A stretch of DNA of 64,000 nucleotides from Hallella multisaccharivorax DSM 17128 (GTDB taxonomy: Bacteria > Bacteroidota > Bacteroidia > Bacteroidales > Bacteroidaceae): the NCBI RefSeq assembly GCF_000218235.1, contig NZ_GL945017.1:1726376-1790375 (forward strand). Direction: 5' to 3'. The position numbers and the translations under genes are program-made. Shown here in pieces: positions 57,528 to 64,000 of this stretch (its first letter is position 1; the number at the start of each line of letters is the position of its first letter). The notes under the pieces are model-generated. The model searched no databases, had not been told where the DNA came from, and saw nothing but the letters and a program-made list of their open reading frames with translations.

Positions 57528-57535
57528 CAAAGGTA
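57528..57535 (-). promoter_or_regulatory. -7 element for the secreted protein/SIMPL operon
   Basis: TACCTTTG on the minus strand, 43 nt before the start codon. No -33 TTTG at the expected spacing. Confidence 0.45.
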
Positions 57536-57750
57536 AAGAAAATAATCACAGGCTCTGACGAAAGAATAAAAGTTTAACATACGTTATGACACAGTATATG
57601 CAAGGGCAACTATTCAGCTGGTGTGAGAGTAGTTGGAGTTTTCAACACCATTTGAGGGCGCATATGCATACCTTACAGGACCGTTGCTTCCAAATTCTGA
57701 CAGTCTTGAATTGTTTTTTTAGCAGAAGGGTGATACTGTTGGACGAGAAT

Positions 57751-57780
57751 CCGGCAATGCTGACCCCTGGTAATTGCCGG
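57751..57780 (-). terminator. Hairpin downstream of tatD
   Basis: CCGGCAAT (57751-57758) and ATTGCCGG (57773-57780) form an 8-bp perfect stem with a 14-nt loop, 15 nt beyond the tatD stop. It lacks a T run, so it is a weak terminator candidate. The rest of the 309-nt gap (57486-57794) holds the promoter element at 57528-57535 and otherwise nothing I can name. Confidence 0.4.
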
Positions 57781-57794
57781 CAGAGCTGTCTTCA

Positions 57795-58604
57795 TCAATA
57801 CAAAGTGAACACGCGCCGGACATTCTCGTTCGTTGTCCGTGCCACTTCCTCAGCTGATGTATGGTAGCATTGCGCGAGGTTCTCAAGCACCAGCCTGACG
57901 AAGGCACTCTCATTGCGCTTGCCTCGGTTGGGCACGGGAGCCATATAAGGACTGTCAGTCTCCAACACGATGCGCTTTAGAGGCACCACAGCAGGTAAGT
58001 CCTCACGCAGATGACTGCTTTTAAAGGTCGACACTCCACCGATTCCCAATACAAATTTGTCGAACCGGAGATAGGTTTCTGCCTCTTTCTGATTGCCCGT
58101 GAAGCAATGAAACACACCTCCTGGCAGCTCTTTCTCATAGTCGCGAAGGATGTGGAGAAGCTCATTCTGCGCCTTACGACAATGGATCATCAGTGGCAGC
58201 CGCGTTTCCACCGACCATCTCACCTGCTCTTCAAAGGCGGAGAGCTGCTCTTTTTCATATTCACGGCTCCAATAAAAGTCAAGGCCACACTCACCGATGG
58301 CGATGTATCTGAGTGGTGCGGCTGCCTTCTCACGGTTGTCAATCAGTGCATGCCGCATCATTGCCAGCACTTCCGGCCAGTCAGCGCGCACCTCTTCAGG
58401 CTGCAAGCCAACCATCGGAAAGCAATAGTTAGGGTACTGACGGCACACCTTCATGACGCTGTCCACCGACGAAGCGTCAATGCCGGGGATAAACACCGCC
58501 TTCACACCGGATTCCTTAGCCCGCTGAATCACCTCTGGCAAATCATTCTCAAACTCCTCTCCATCGAGGTGGGCATGGGTGTCAATAAACTGATAACCGG
58601 TCAT
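57795..58604 (-). CDS. TatD family metal-dependent hydrolase
   Basis: TIM-barrel hydrolase of the TatD DNase family, 269 aa. Metal ligands are visible in FIDTHAHLDGEEF (HxH near residue 10), IGECGLDFYW (Glu), MIHCRKAQ, GVFHCFTG and LETDSPYMAP. E. coli TatD is a 3'-5' exonuclease; the cellular role here is unknown. It lies 14 nt behind the polyprenyl synthase gene on the same strand. Confidence 0.92.
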   Translation of the reverse strand: MTGYQFIDTHAHLDGEEFENDLPEVIQRAKESGVKAVFIPGIDASSVDSVMKVCRQYPNYCFPMVGLQPEEVRADWPEVLAMMRHALIDNREKAAAPLRYIAIGECGLDFYWSREYEKEQLSAFEEQVRWSVETRLPLMIHCRKAQNELLHILRDYEKELPGGVFHCFTGNQKEAETYLRFDKFVLGIGGVSTFKSSHLREDLPAVVPLKRIVLETDSPYMAPVPNRGKRNESAFVRLVLENLAQCYHTSAEEVARTTNENVRRVFTLY

Positions 58605-58618
58605 CCGTTTGATGTTGC

Positions 58619-59593
58619 TTAATATTTTCTTGACATCATCTTCTCCGCAAACTGCCTCAGCACGGTCTTTCGGTCATCAGGCACGCCGACAGCGTCAAGA
58701 TACTTGCGGCTCTCCTCAAAATAGAAGGCAATCTTATTGAGCGTAAGCTTGTCGACGCCGATCTCATTATAGAGTTTGGTAACTGCTGCGACCTTCTCGT
58801 TACGGTCAAATTCTTTTGCCGTGGCCCATCGAAGCAGTTCCGCGCGCTGACTGTCATTGGCATGATTGAAAGCGTTGATGAGCATGTAAGTCTTTTTATT
58901 CGAGGTGATGTCGCCGCCTATCGCCTTACCAAAGACCTTGGGATCGCCGTAGACATCCAGATAATCGTCCTGCAATTGGAAAGCCAGGCCTATCTGTTCA
59001 CCAAACTTATAGAGATTGTCAACATCCTCATCGGGAGCTCCTGCAAGCACGCCTCCAATCTTCAGCGCACAAGCCAGCAGCACGCTGGTCTTCAGGCGGA
59101 TCATCTCGATATACTCTTCTTCCTTGACGTCGGTGCGCGCTTCAAAGTCGATGTCGTATTGCTGGCCTTCTCCGATCTCAAGGGCTGTCCGCGTGAAGAT
59201 ACCGAGCACTCTCGACAACTTATCCTCCGCGCACTGAGCCATCCGCTCATAAGCCAGAACGAGCATGGAATCACCTGAGAGGATGGCCTGATTGTCGTTC
59301 CACCGCTTGTGCACAGTCTCATGTCCCCGCCTCAGGTCTGCGTTGTCCATAAGGTCATCGTGCAGCAGCGTGTAGTTGTGGTAAGTCTCCAGTGCCGTGG
59401 CTTGTGTCAGAATGGTCTCAGGGTCATCCTTGTAAAGTTGATAAGCTAAAAGCATAAGTATGGGGCGGATGCGCTTCCCGCCCATGGAGAGCACATAACG
59501 GATTGGCTCATAAAGACTTGCCGGACGGCGGTCATAAGGGAGGTTGTCCAGGAAGTGGTTGACTTCTGTCAGAAGTTCATCTGAAGTGTGCAT
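58619..59593 (-). CDS. Polyprenyl diphosphate synthase
   Basis: Trans-prenyltransferase of 324 aa that extends allylic diphosphates with isopentenyl diphosphate. The first aspartate-rich motif is in LLHDDLMDNADLRRG (DDxxD) and the second in FQLQDDYLDVYGD. The length of the product (farnesyl, geranylgeranyl or longer) is not decided by sequence alone. I choose ATG 59593, after the tonB stop; an upstream open frame to 59686 overlaps tonB and lacks conservation-like sequence. Confidence 0.9.
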   Translation of the reverse strand: MHTSDELLTEVNHFLDNLPYDRRPASLYEPIRYVLSMGGKRIRPILMLLAYQLYKDDPETILTQATALETYHNYTLLHDDLMDNADLRRGHETVHKRWNDNQAILSGDSMLVLAYERMAQCAEDKLSRVLGIFTRTALEIGEGQQYDIDFEARTDVKEEEYIEMIRLKTSVLLACALKIGGVLAGAPDEDVDNLYKFGEQIGLAFQLQDDYLDVYGDPKVFGKAIGGDITSNKKTYMLINAFNHANDSQRAELLRWATAKEFDRNEKVAAVTKLYNEIGVDKLTLNKIAFYFEESRKYLDAVGVPDDRKTVLRQFAEKMMSRKY

Positions 59594-59613
59594 AAGGCTA
59601 TACTTGGCTAATA

Positions 59614-60318
59614 TTATAATACGAAATTGACGGGAATGGCGAACATCGTGCGGCAAGGCTTTCCCTTGTCCAGCCCTGGTTTCCACCTTGGCATCATCTT
59701 GATGACCCGCAGAGCCTCATTGTCGAGTATCGGATCGACTGAGTGCACCACTGTTGGCGAGGAGATAGATCCATCCTTGTTGACGATGAACGAGACCACC
59801 ACCTTGCCCTGTATCTGCTGTTGTTGGGCCTGTGGAGGATAACGCAGGTTGCGGGTGAGCCATTTCATGAACTGCACAATACCACCTGGAAACTCAGGAA
59901 TCTGTTCCACGGTGCGCATCACGGCGGTATCCTTGTCGGCCGTCACCTGTGGCAGAGCCTCGGTCACATTGGCCTCTTTCTCCACGGCCTGGCCACCACC
60001 GATAAGCAGTTTGCTGGTCAGCGGCGCTATCTTCTCAGCGTTGTCCACATGGGCTACCTCCTTCACGTTCTGGGTGATGGCTTTTGAGGCGGGCGCAGCC
60101 ACAGCAGAGACCATGTCGCGCGTGTCCTGAGGAGCCGACTTCATGGTCAGGTCCTCGGTGAGATCATCAAGCATGGTGTCGTCCTCGTCGGCGCTCTGCG
60201 GACGGGTGGTATATTCGAAAGCGGCAAAAAGTAGGGCCAATGCCAGGATAAGGCCCAACAAAAAACCTGTCGAACGATGATTATCCAAATTGGCTTTATC
60301 GCTTTTCTTGATATCCAT
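59614..60318 (-). CDS. Energy transducer TonB
   Basis: A 234-aa TonB-type protein that couples the proton-motive force to outer-membrane receptors. One N-terminal anchor lies at about residues 18-36 (GFLLGLILALALLFAAFEYT). The C-terminal TonB domain (about 140-234) has FPGGIVQFMKWL, NLRYP, GKVVVSFIVNKDGSI, VIKMMPRWKPGL and a terminal FAIPVNFVL. The linker is rather acidic and not proline-rich. It lies 20 nt before the polyprenyl synthase gene. A TACTTTTG -7 element lies at 60403-60410. Confidence 0.9.
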   Translation of the reverse strand: MDIKKSDKANLDNHRSTGFLLGLILALALLFAAFEYTTRPQSADEDDTMLDDLTEDLTMKSAPQDTRDMVSAVAAPASKAITQNVKEVAHVDNAEKIAPLTSKLLIGGGQAVEKEANVTEALPQVTADKDTAVMRTVEQIPEFPGGIVQFMKWLTRNLRYPPQAQQQQIQGKVVVSFIVNKDGSISSPTVVHSVDPILDNEALRVIKMMPRWKPGLDKGKPCRTMFAIPVNFVL

Positions 60319-60402
60319 TCAGCAATACTTAAAGCAACAATTAACTGTGGGTAGCCACAATTTATGATACGATGGAGACGTTATACCGTCAAAACTTCCT
60401 TG

Positions 60403-60410
60403 CAAAAGTA
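60403..60410 (-). promoter_or_regulatory. -7 element for the tonB operon
   Basis: TACTTTTG on the minus strand, 84 nt before the tonB start; -33 half not clear. Confidence 0.45.
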
Positions 60411-60432
60411 CTGCTATTCTACAGAAAAGCAG

Positions 60433-60440
60433 TAATTTTG
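60433..60440 (+). promoter_or_regulatory. -7 element for porQ
   Basis: TAATTTTG, 22 nt before the porQ start codon, divergent from the element at 60403-60410. No clear -33 half. Confidence 0.45.
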
Positions 60441-60462
60441 CTGAATAATTAGGAAAAAATAA

Positions 60463-61416
60463 ATGAAAAAGGCTTTCCTTGTCATCACAGCGATGCTCCT
60501 TCATTTCGTGGCGGTTTGGGCGCAGAATGACAGTCAAACGGGCTACAACTTTCTCCGTTTACCTGTTTCTGCCCATGCCGCAGCATTAGGAGGCGACAAC
60601 ATCAGCGTCATCGACGACGACGAAGCCCTCATCTTCAGCAACCCTGCCCTGTTGTCTTCCGTATCCGACAAGTCGCTGAATCTCAACTATATGAGCTATA
60701 TGGAAGGTGCTAAGACTGCCAGCGCGTCTTTCAACCGCACAGTCAAGGACCGCGCTTCCTGGGCGGTCTCAGCCCAGTATCTTGATTACGGACGCATGAA
60801 AGAGACTGATGAGACCGGCCTTCAGACTGGTGATTTCTCAGCCAAGGACATTTCTCTGTCAGGCTATTTTGCTTATCTGCTGACCGACCGTCTCTCTGGT
60901 GGCATAGCAACCAAGCTCATCACGTCATACATCGCCGACTACAACAGTGTGGCTGTAGGCGTGGACCTCGGACTCAATTATTACGATCCTGATACAGAAT
61001 GGTCGCTGTCGGTGACGCTGAAGGACCTTGGCGGCGAGCTAAAAGCCTACAACGAGAACTATAACCGCATGCCGTTTGATATACAGGCAGGCGTGTCAAA
61101 GCGGTTTGCCAATACTCCTTTGCGCGTGCATGTCACTATCGTCGACATCAACCACCCGCATTACAAGCTGGTCAATCACCTTGTGGCCGGTGCCGACGCA
61201 TTGCTTTCGGATAACTTCTGGATAGGAATAGGTTACAATTTCCGCCGTGCCAACGAGATGAAAATCACTGACTCGGACAATAAAAGCAACAGTCATGGTG
61301 CCGGACTGAGTCTCGGCGCGGGCCTCACTCTCAACCGCTTTAAGGCGGCCGTCAGCTGGGGCAAGTATCATGTGTCAAGCTCCGGAGTCGTGATCAGCGT
61401 CACATTTTGCTTATAA
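60463..61416 (+). CDS. porQ: Type IX secretion system protein PorQ
   Basis: Outer-membrane beta-barrel protein of the PorV/PorQ family, 317 aa, with a signal peptide ending near VWAQN (residue 22). The mature start YNFLRLPVSAHAAALGG and the IFSNPALLS motif identify PorQ, as does the next gene being cmk, a conserved order. PorQ supports the PorU/PorZ attachment complex that processes T9SS cargo at the surface. The last residue run (VVISVTFCL) is strand-like, as expected for a barrel. Confidence 0.88.
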   Translation: MKKAFLVITAMLLHFVAVWAQNDSQTGYNFLRLPVSAHAAALGGDNISVIDDDEALIFSNPALLSSVSDKSLNLNYMSYMEGAKTASASFNRTVKDRASWAVSAQYLDYGRMKETDETGLQTGDFSAKDISLSGYFAYLLTDRLSGGIATKLITSYIADYNSVAVGVDLGLNYYDPDTEWSLSVTLKDLGGELKAYNENYNRMPFDIQAGVSKRFANTPLRVHVTIVDINHPHYKLVNHLVAGADALLSDNFWIGIGYNFRRANEMKITDSDNKSNSHGAGLSLGAGLTLNRFKAAVSWGKYHVSSSGVVISVTFCL

Positions 61417-61431
61417 ATCATCCATAAAATA

Positions 61432-62121
61432 ATGAAAAAAATAACGATAGCCATAGACGGCTATTCATCGTGTGGTAAGAGCACGATGGCCAAAGCGCTT
61501 GCCCGTAAAATAGGATATGTCTATGTGGACACCGGTGCCATGTATCGCTCGGTGACACTTTTTGCCCTGCGGCACGCACTTTTCAATGCCGATGGCAGTG
61601 TGAGGACGGCCGAGTTGGCAGCTCTCATGCCTGAGATTCATATCAGTTTCCGATTGAATCCGGCGACAGGCCTTCCTGAAACCTATCTCAACGGTGAGAT
61701 GGTAGAACGGGAGATCCGCGGCATGGCGGTGAGCTCCCATGTGAGTCTGATAGCAGCTATCCCCTTTGTGCGCGAAGCTCTCGTAGCCCAGCAGCAGGCC
61801 ATGGGGCGTGAGAAAGGCGTGGTGATGGACGGCCGCGATATAGGGACCGTGGTCTTTCCTGACGCCGAACTGAAGATCTTCGTCACCGCCTCGCCTGAGG
61901 TCAGGGCGCAGCGACGCTTCGATGAGTTGCAAGCCAAGGGACAACCTGCTGATTTTGAGGACATCCTGAAGAATGTACAGCAACGTGACTATATTGACAC
62001 GCATCGCAATACTTCCCCTTTGAGGAAGGCCGATGATGCAGTCACCTTAGATAATAGCCGCATGACTATTGCCGAACAAGACCAATGGCTCATGGACCGC
62101 TATCGGCAAGCTGTCAGGTAG
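61432..62121 (+). CDS. cmk: (d)CMP kinase
   Basis: Phosphorylates CMP and dCMP to the diphosphates, 229 aa. P-loop [15 protein letters not shown] at residues 6-20; [25 protein letters not shown] and [14 protein letters not shown] are the substrate and lid motifs. It starts 15 nt after porQ, in the usual porQ-cmk order. No ispH follows as it does in many relatives; a 351-nt gap does. Confidence 0.96.
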   Translation: MKKITIAIDGYSSCGKSTMAKALARKIGYVYVDTGAMYRSVTLFALRHALFNADGSVRTAELAALMPEIHISFRLNPATGLPETYLNGEMVEREIRGMAVSSHVSLIAAIPFVREALVAQQQAMGREKGVVMDGRDIGTVVFPDAELKIFVTASPEVRAQRRFDELQAKGQPADFEDILKNVQQRDYIDTHRNTSPLRKADDAVTLDNSRMTIAEQDQWLMDRYRQAVR

Positions 62122-62186
62122 CCTCTCATAATAATGCCTACCCTTCTTTTTATGCACCCTCATTCTGTTAAAATGAACAGACTCAT

Positions 62187-62194
62187 TAACTTTG
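62187..62194 (+). promoter_or_regulatory. Possible promoter for the DUF4186 locus
   Basis: TAACTTTG, with a weak TCTG at 62164-62167 (19 nt upstream). It implies a leader of about 275 nt before DUF4186. The gap 62122-62472 holds otherwise only AT-rich sequence and the short frame at 62405-62473. Confidence 0.4.
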
Positions 62195-62404
62195 CGGAAT
62201 TAGATTAGAGTTAGTTGTATTTTCCTCTCCTTGTTCCGAATTATATCTTTAAATAAAAATCAAACGTTGTCTAAATATAGATAAACGAACACTTCCGCAA
62301 GCTGATTAACTCTTCCGGGAGCTGTTCCCACAGAAATGTTTTCTGATAGTGTAGCTTCCGCCTGGGAAAAATTAATTTTTAGAATCACCTTTTAAATATA
62401 TCGT

Positions 62405-62473
62405 ATGTACAGTTGGATGTTGAAGATAAAGTCAGCACAATCATTGAATTCAAATCATAGGAGGTTAAACTAA
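62405..62473 (+). CDS. Possible 22-codon upstream open frame coupled to DUF4186
   Basis: Starts MYSWMLKIKS and ends with TAA at 62471-62473, overlapping the DUF4186 ATG by one base (TAATG). The strong Shine-Dalgarno sequence for DUF4186 lies inside it. There is no sign of conservation I can judge; a coupling or regulatory role is speculative. Confidence 0.3.
   Translation: MYSWMLKIKSAQSLNSNHRRLN
62459..62464 (+). promoter_or_regulatory. Perfect Shine-Dalgarno sequence before DUF4186
   Basis: AGGAGG, 8 nt before the ATG at 62473. Such a strong site is exceptional in Bacteroidota, where most genes, including nearly all in this window, lack one. Confidence 0.7.
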
Positions 62474-62898
62474 TGTACAGGCAATTGTCTCTGTTTTCCG
62501 AGGAAGATGACGAAGAGCAACAAGAACGAAAAGAGATAGACGATATCGATCTCAATCCACTATTTGAGCGCCTTGCCCAAAGTAAGTTCCGCAGCTCTTT
62601 CTATCTTAACGCAAAGGATCAAGAGTATATCCGCCAAAAAGGATGGAAGAAGATTGAAGAAAGTACAAGGGAGATCATCGCCAAGCGGCTGGCACCGGCA
62701 GCAATTCCCAATGATGGGAAGCAGACGCCGATGCGCCACGGCATCTTTCCGCCATTCATCGCACAACATGCCACAGGCTGTTGTTGCCGGAACTGTCTCG
62801 AAAAATGGCACGGTATACCCAAAGGAAAGCCACTGACTATGAAGGAGCAGATATACATCACTCGTGTCGTCATGGAATGGCTGCACAGACAGTACTGA
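62473..62898 (+). CDS. DUF4186 family protein
   Basis: A 141-aa protein. After an acidic N-terminus (residues 8-27) comes the DUF4186 domain: SFYLNAKDQEYI, TPMRHGIFPPFIAQHATGCCCRNC, LEKWHGIPKG. The cysteines and histidine in this block could bind a metal; function is unknown. The strong Shine-Dalgarno sequence and the position between cmk and a decayed pabB region suggest that this gene was inserted relatively recently, but base composition alone does not prove transfer. Confidence 0.85.
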   Translation: MYRQLSLFSEEDDEEQQERKEIDDIDLNPLFERLAQSKFRSSFYLNAKDQEYIRQKGWKKIEESTREIIAKRLAPAAIPNDGKQTPMRHGIFPPFIAQHATGCCCRNCLEKWHGIPKGKPLTMKEQIYITRVVMEWLHRQY

Positions 62899-62984
62899 CC
62901 ATCGTGACAGTAAAAGTGTACCCAAAGACAAGATGCCTGATACAGGCGGACCGGGTTATACCATTCCAGCTGAGTTCGTCTATT

Positions 62985-63083
62985 TGAAGTATTTCCATAA
63001 ACGCAGTGCGCTGCACGGATAAAGTCGGCATCACGGCAAGAAGCGACTGGAAAGAGAGTACGAAGAAGTAATTGAGAAAATAT
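62985..63083 (+). pseudogene. Apparent remnant of pabB 3' end
   Basis: Between DUF4186 and the PabC-like gene, two plus-strand frames together read like the C-terminus of an aminodeoxychorismate synthase component I: first SISINAVRCTDKVGITARSD, then after a one-base shift EREYEEVIEKIYVP. The pattern IR-G-GIT-SD-EYEEV is a PabB/TrpE end motif. The frames contain stops and no start, so if real it is a decayed copy beside its usual partner. The match is short and judged by eye. Confidence 0.4.
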
Positions 63084-63680
63084 ATGTACCCATTCATAGA
63101 AACCATAAGGATTGAAGACGGCAAGATATGGAACCTGCCGTATCACCAGCAACGGTTGGACAGAACCATGGCCCACTTCTGGCCTGATGCGGAGGCCATC
63201 GACTTAAAAGATGTACTGAAGAATGCCCTACTGACCAGAGAGGAGACTAAGGCACACATTGTTTACGACAATGATGGTGTGAAGGAAATATCGTTTGTCA
63301 AGTATCATCCGCTCAACATTCATTCCCTAAGGCTTGTCACGTGCGATGATATTGACTACTGTTATAAGTCAGCCGACCGCAGTCCACTTCAAAAGCTGAA
63401 AGAACAACGGGGCGACTGTGATGAGATTGTCATCATCAGGAAGGGTTTGCTGACTGACACAAGCTACAGCAACATCGCACTCTTCGATGGTGAACACTGG
63501 TATACGCCCAGACATCCACTTCTCAAAGGGACCATGCGGCAGTGGCTTATTGACCAGGGATTGCTTCAAGAGAAAGACTTGCAGCCTGTCGACCTCAACA
63601 GTTTCCAGAAGCTATCACTCATCAATGCTATGATGCCATTGGAGTTCTTAGAGGTCAAGATAAAGAATATCGTAAAATGA
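63084..63680 (+). CDS. Class IV aminotransferase, PabC-like (aminodeoxychorismate lyase type)
   Basis: PLP fold-type IV enzyme of 198 aa; PabC releases p-aminobenzoate from aminodeoxychorismate for folate. The opening PFIETIRIEDGKIWNLPYHQQRLDRT is typical of the group. The likely PLP lysine is in SPLQKLKEQRG; the LTDTSYSNIALFDG motif (equivalent to TExxxxN) and TPRHPLLKGTMRQ follow. The protein is shorter than E. coli PabC (about 270 aa), as is common in Bacteroidota. I choose ATG 63084; TTG 63072 is less likely. The expected partner pabB is absent or decayed upstream. Confidence 0.82.
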   Translation: MYPFIETIRIEDGKIWNLPYHQQRLDRTMAHFWPDAEAIDLKDVLKNALLTREETKAHIVYDNDGVKEISFVKYHPLNIHSLRLVTCDDIDYCYKSADRSPLQKLKEQRGDCDEIVIIRKGLLTDTSYSNIALFDGEHWYTPRHPLLKGTMRQWLIDQGLLQEKDLQPVDLNSFQKLSLINAMMPLEFLEVKIKNIVK

Positions 63681-63818
63681 GACTGAAGATTTTCAACACT
63701 ATGTTCGTTTCCGTCAAAGAGAAACAGTACTTTATGAATACCTGGGGAAATCTACATTTATGATCTAACGAACCTGTAATATCCTTTATACCCATCATTT
63801 CAAGATAGGGTATCAAGT

Positions 63819-63851
63819 TTGCCTTTACGCCGTAATCGCATCGCCTTTACA
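63819..63851. repeat. Partial 22-bp repeat, family 1 (third locus)
   Basis: TTGCCTTTACGCCGTAATCG then CATCGCCTTTAC: one full 22-bp unit and the start of a second, the same family as 17755-17858 and 41842-41922. The rest of 63681-64000 shows no convincing gene; a 28-codon frame at 63677-63763 is likely chance. Confidence 0.7.
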
Positions 63852-64000
63852 AGCCAAGATAATTTTCAAAACGTATCTAATTGAAAATAAAGAAGTTACC
63901 TTATTGCATAAACTAAACAGGTAACGATTTGGAAACGAGCGAACTGCTTTTAGTCGCGGGTTTCTGCATTAACAAAGAACGCTTGTTATTCTATTTGCAA

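Noticed and set aside
57586-57867. A 93-codon plus-strand frame in the gap after tatD
   Set aside because: It runs antisense into tatD, contains the hairpin at 57751-57780 and has no recognisable features.
63677-63763. A 28-codon frame overlapping the PabC-like stop (ATGA)
   Set aside because: The overlap is attractive but the peptide has no signal, motif or hydrophobic pattern, and such short frames are expected by chance.

Overview
The window comes from a Bacteroidota chromosome, most likely a Prevotellaceae member (Prevotella in the broad sense) of roughly 50% GC. The evidence is the Bacteroidota promoter pattern (TTTG, 19-20 nt, TAnnTTTG) before many genes, a short primary sigma factor (RpoD, 290 aa), the type IX secretion protein PorQ, DUF4836 and secreted transglutaminase families, the short SerA that pairs with SerC and DUF1015, and the near absence of Shine-Dalgarno sequences. 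Almost all the sequence is coding housekeeping chromosome. I see no rRNA, tRNA, CRISPR array, transposase or prophage gene.

Layout. 1-7998: truncated TrpB2-type tryptophan synthase beta chain, then a minus-strand run of DUF4836 lipoprotein, ABC ATPase, FtsX-type permease, RluA-type pseudouridine synthase and a 48-aa membrane peptide. Behind it are RsmE, a bifunctional-nuclease-family protein and a nucleoside transporter. 8063-15228: an ECF-type sigma factor faces a complete leucine/isoleucine operon (leuA, leuC, leuD, a citramalate-synthase-like gene, leuB). The operon is preceded by a clear ribosome-dependent attenuator with an Ile/Leu-rich 30-residue leader peptide. 15267-17740: dnaB and ispE, then a 22-bp repeat array and a decayed reading frame. 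18226-24594: an amino-sugar cluster (GH20 hexosaminidase, NagB, a degenerate NagB fused to a PIG-L deacetylase, and a ROK regulator). 24648-29237: secreted transglutaminase-like protein, cutC and gmd. 29259-33335: a second type of 22-bp array, a UvrD/PcrA helicase, mtgA and an OmpA-type lipoprotein.

33428-41826: proS, an AddA/AddB-like recombination nuclease pair and a sugar O-acetyltransferase. 41842-49614: another 22-bp array, ppdK, rlmD, rpoD and two glycosyltransferases. 49604-54646: Na/Ca antiporter, YigZ, DUF1015, serA and serC. 54742-60318: DbpA-type RNA helicase, SIMPL protein, a secreted protein of unknown function, tatD, a polyprenyl synthase and tonB. 60463-64000: porQ, cmk, DUF4186, an apparent pabB remnant and a PabC-like class IV aminotransferase.

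The most interesting signals are: (i) the leu-operon attenuator, whose leader has more Ile than Leu codons and so fits an operon that also carries a citramalate-type (isoleucine) synthase; (ii) three intergenic arrays and one partial copy, in two unrelated sequence families, that all use a 22-bp period with inverted units and lie just downstream of genes; (iii) the NagB-like/PIG-L fusion that has lost three of four deaminase active-site residues beside an intact NagB; (iv) a 22-codon upstream frame with a perfect Shine-Dalgarno sequence coupled to DUF4186. Several gene starts were moved inward from the longest open frame because the longest frame began with TTG or GTG and a better ATG lay just inside.
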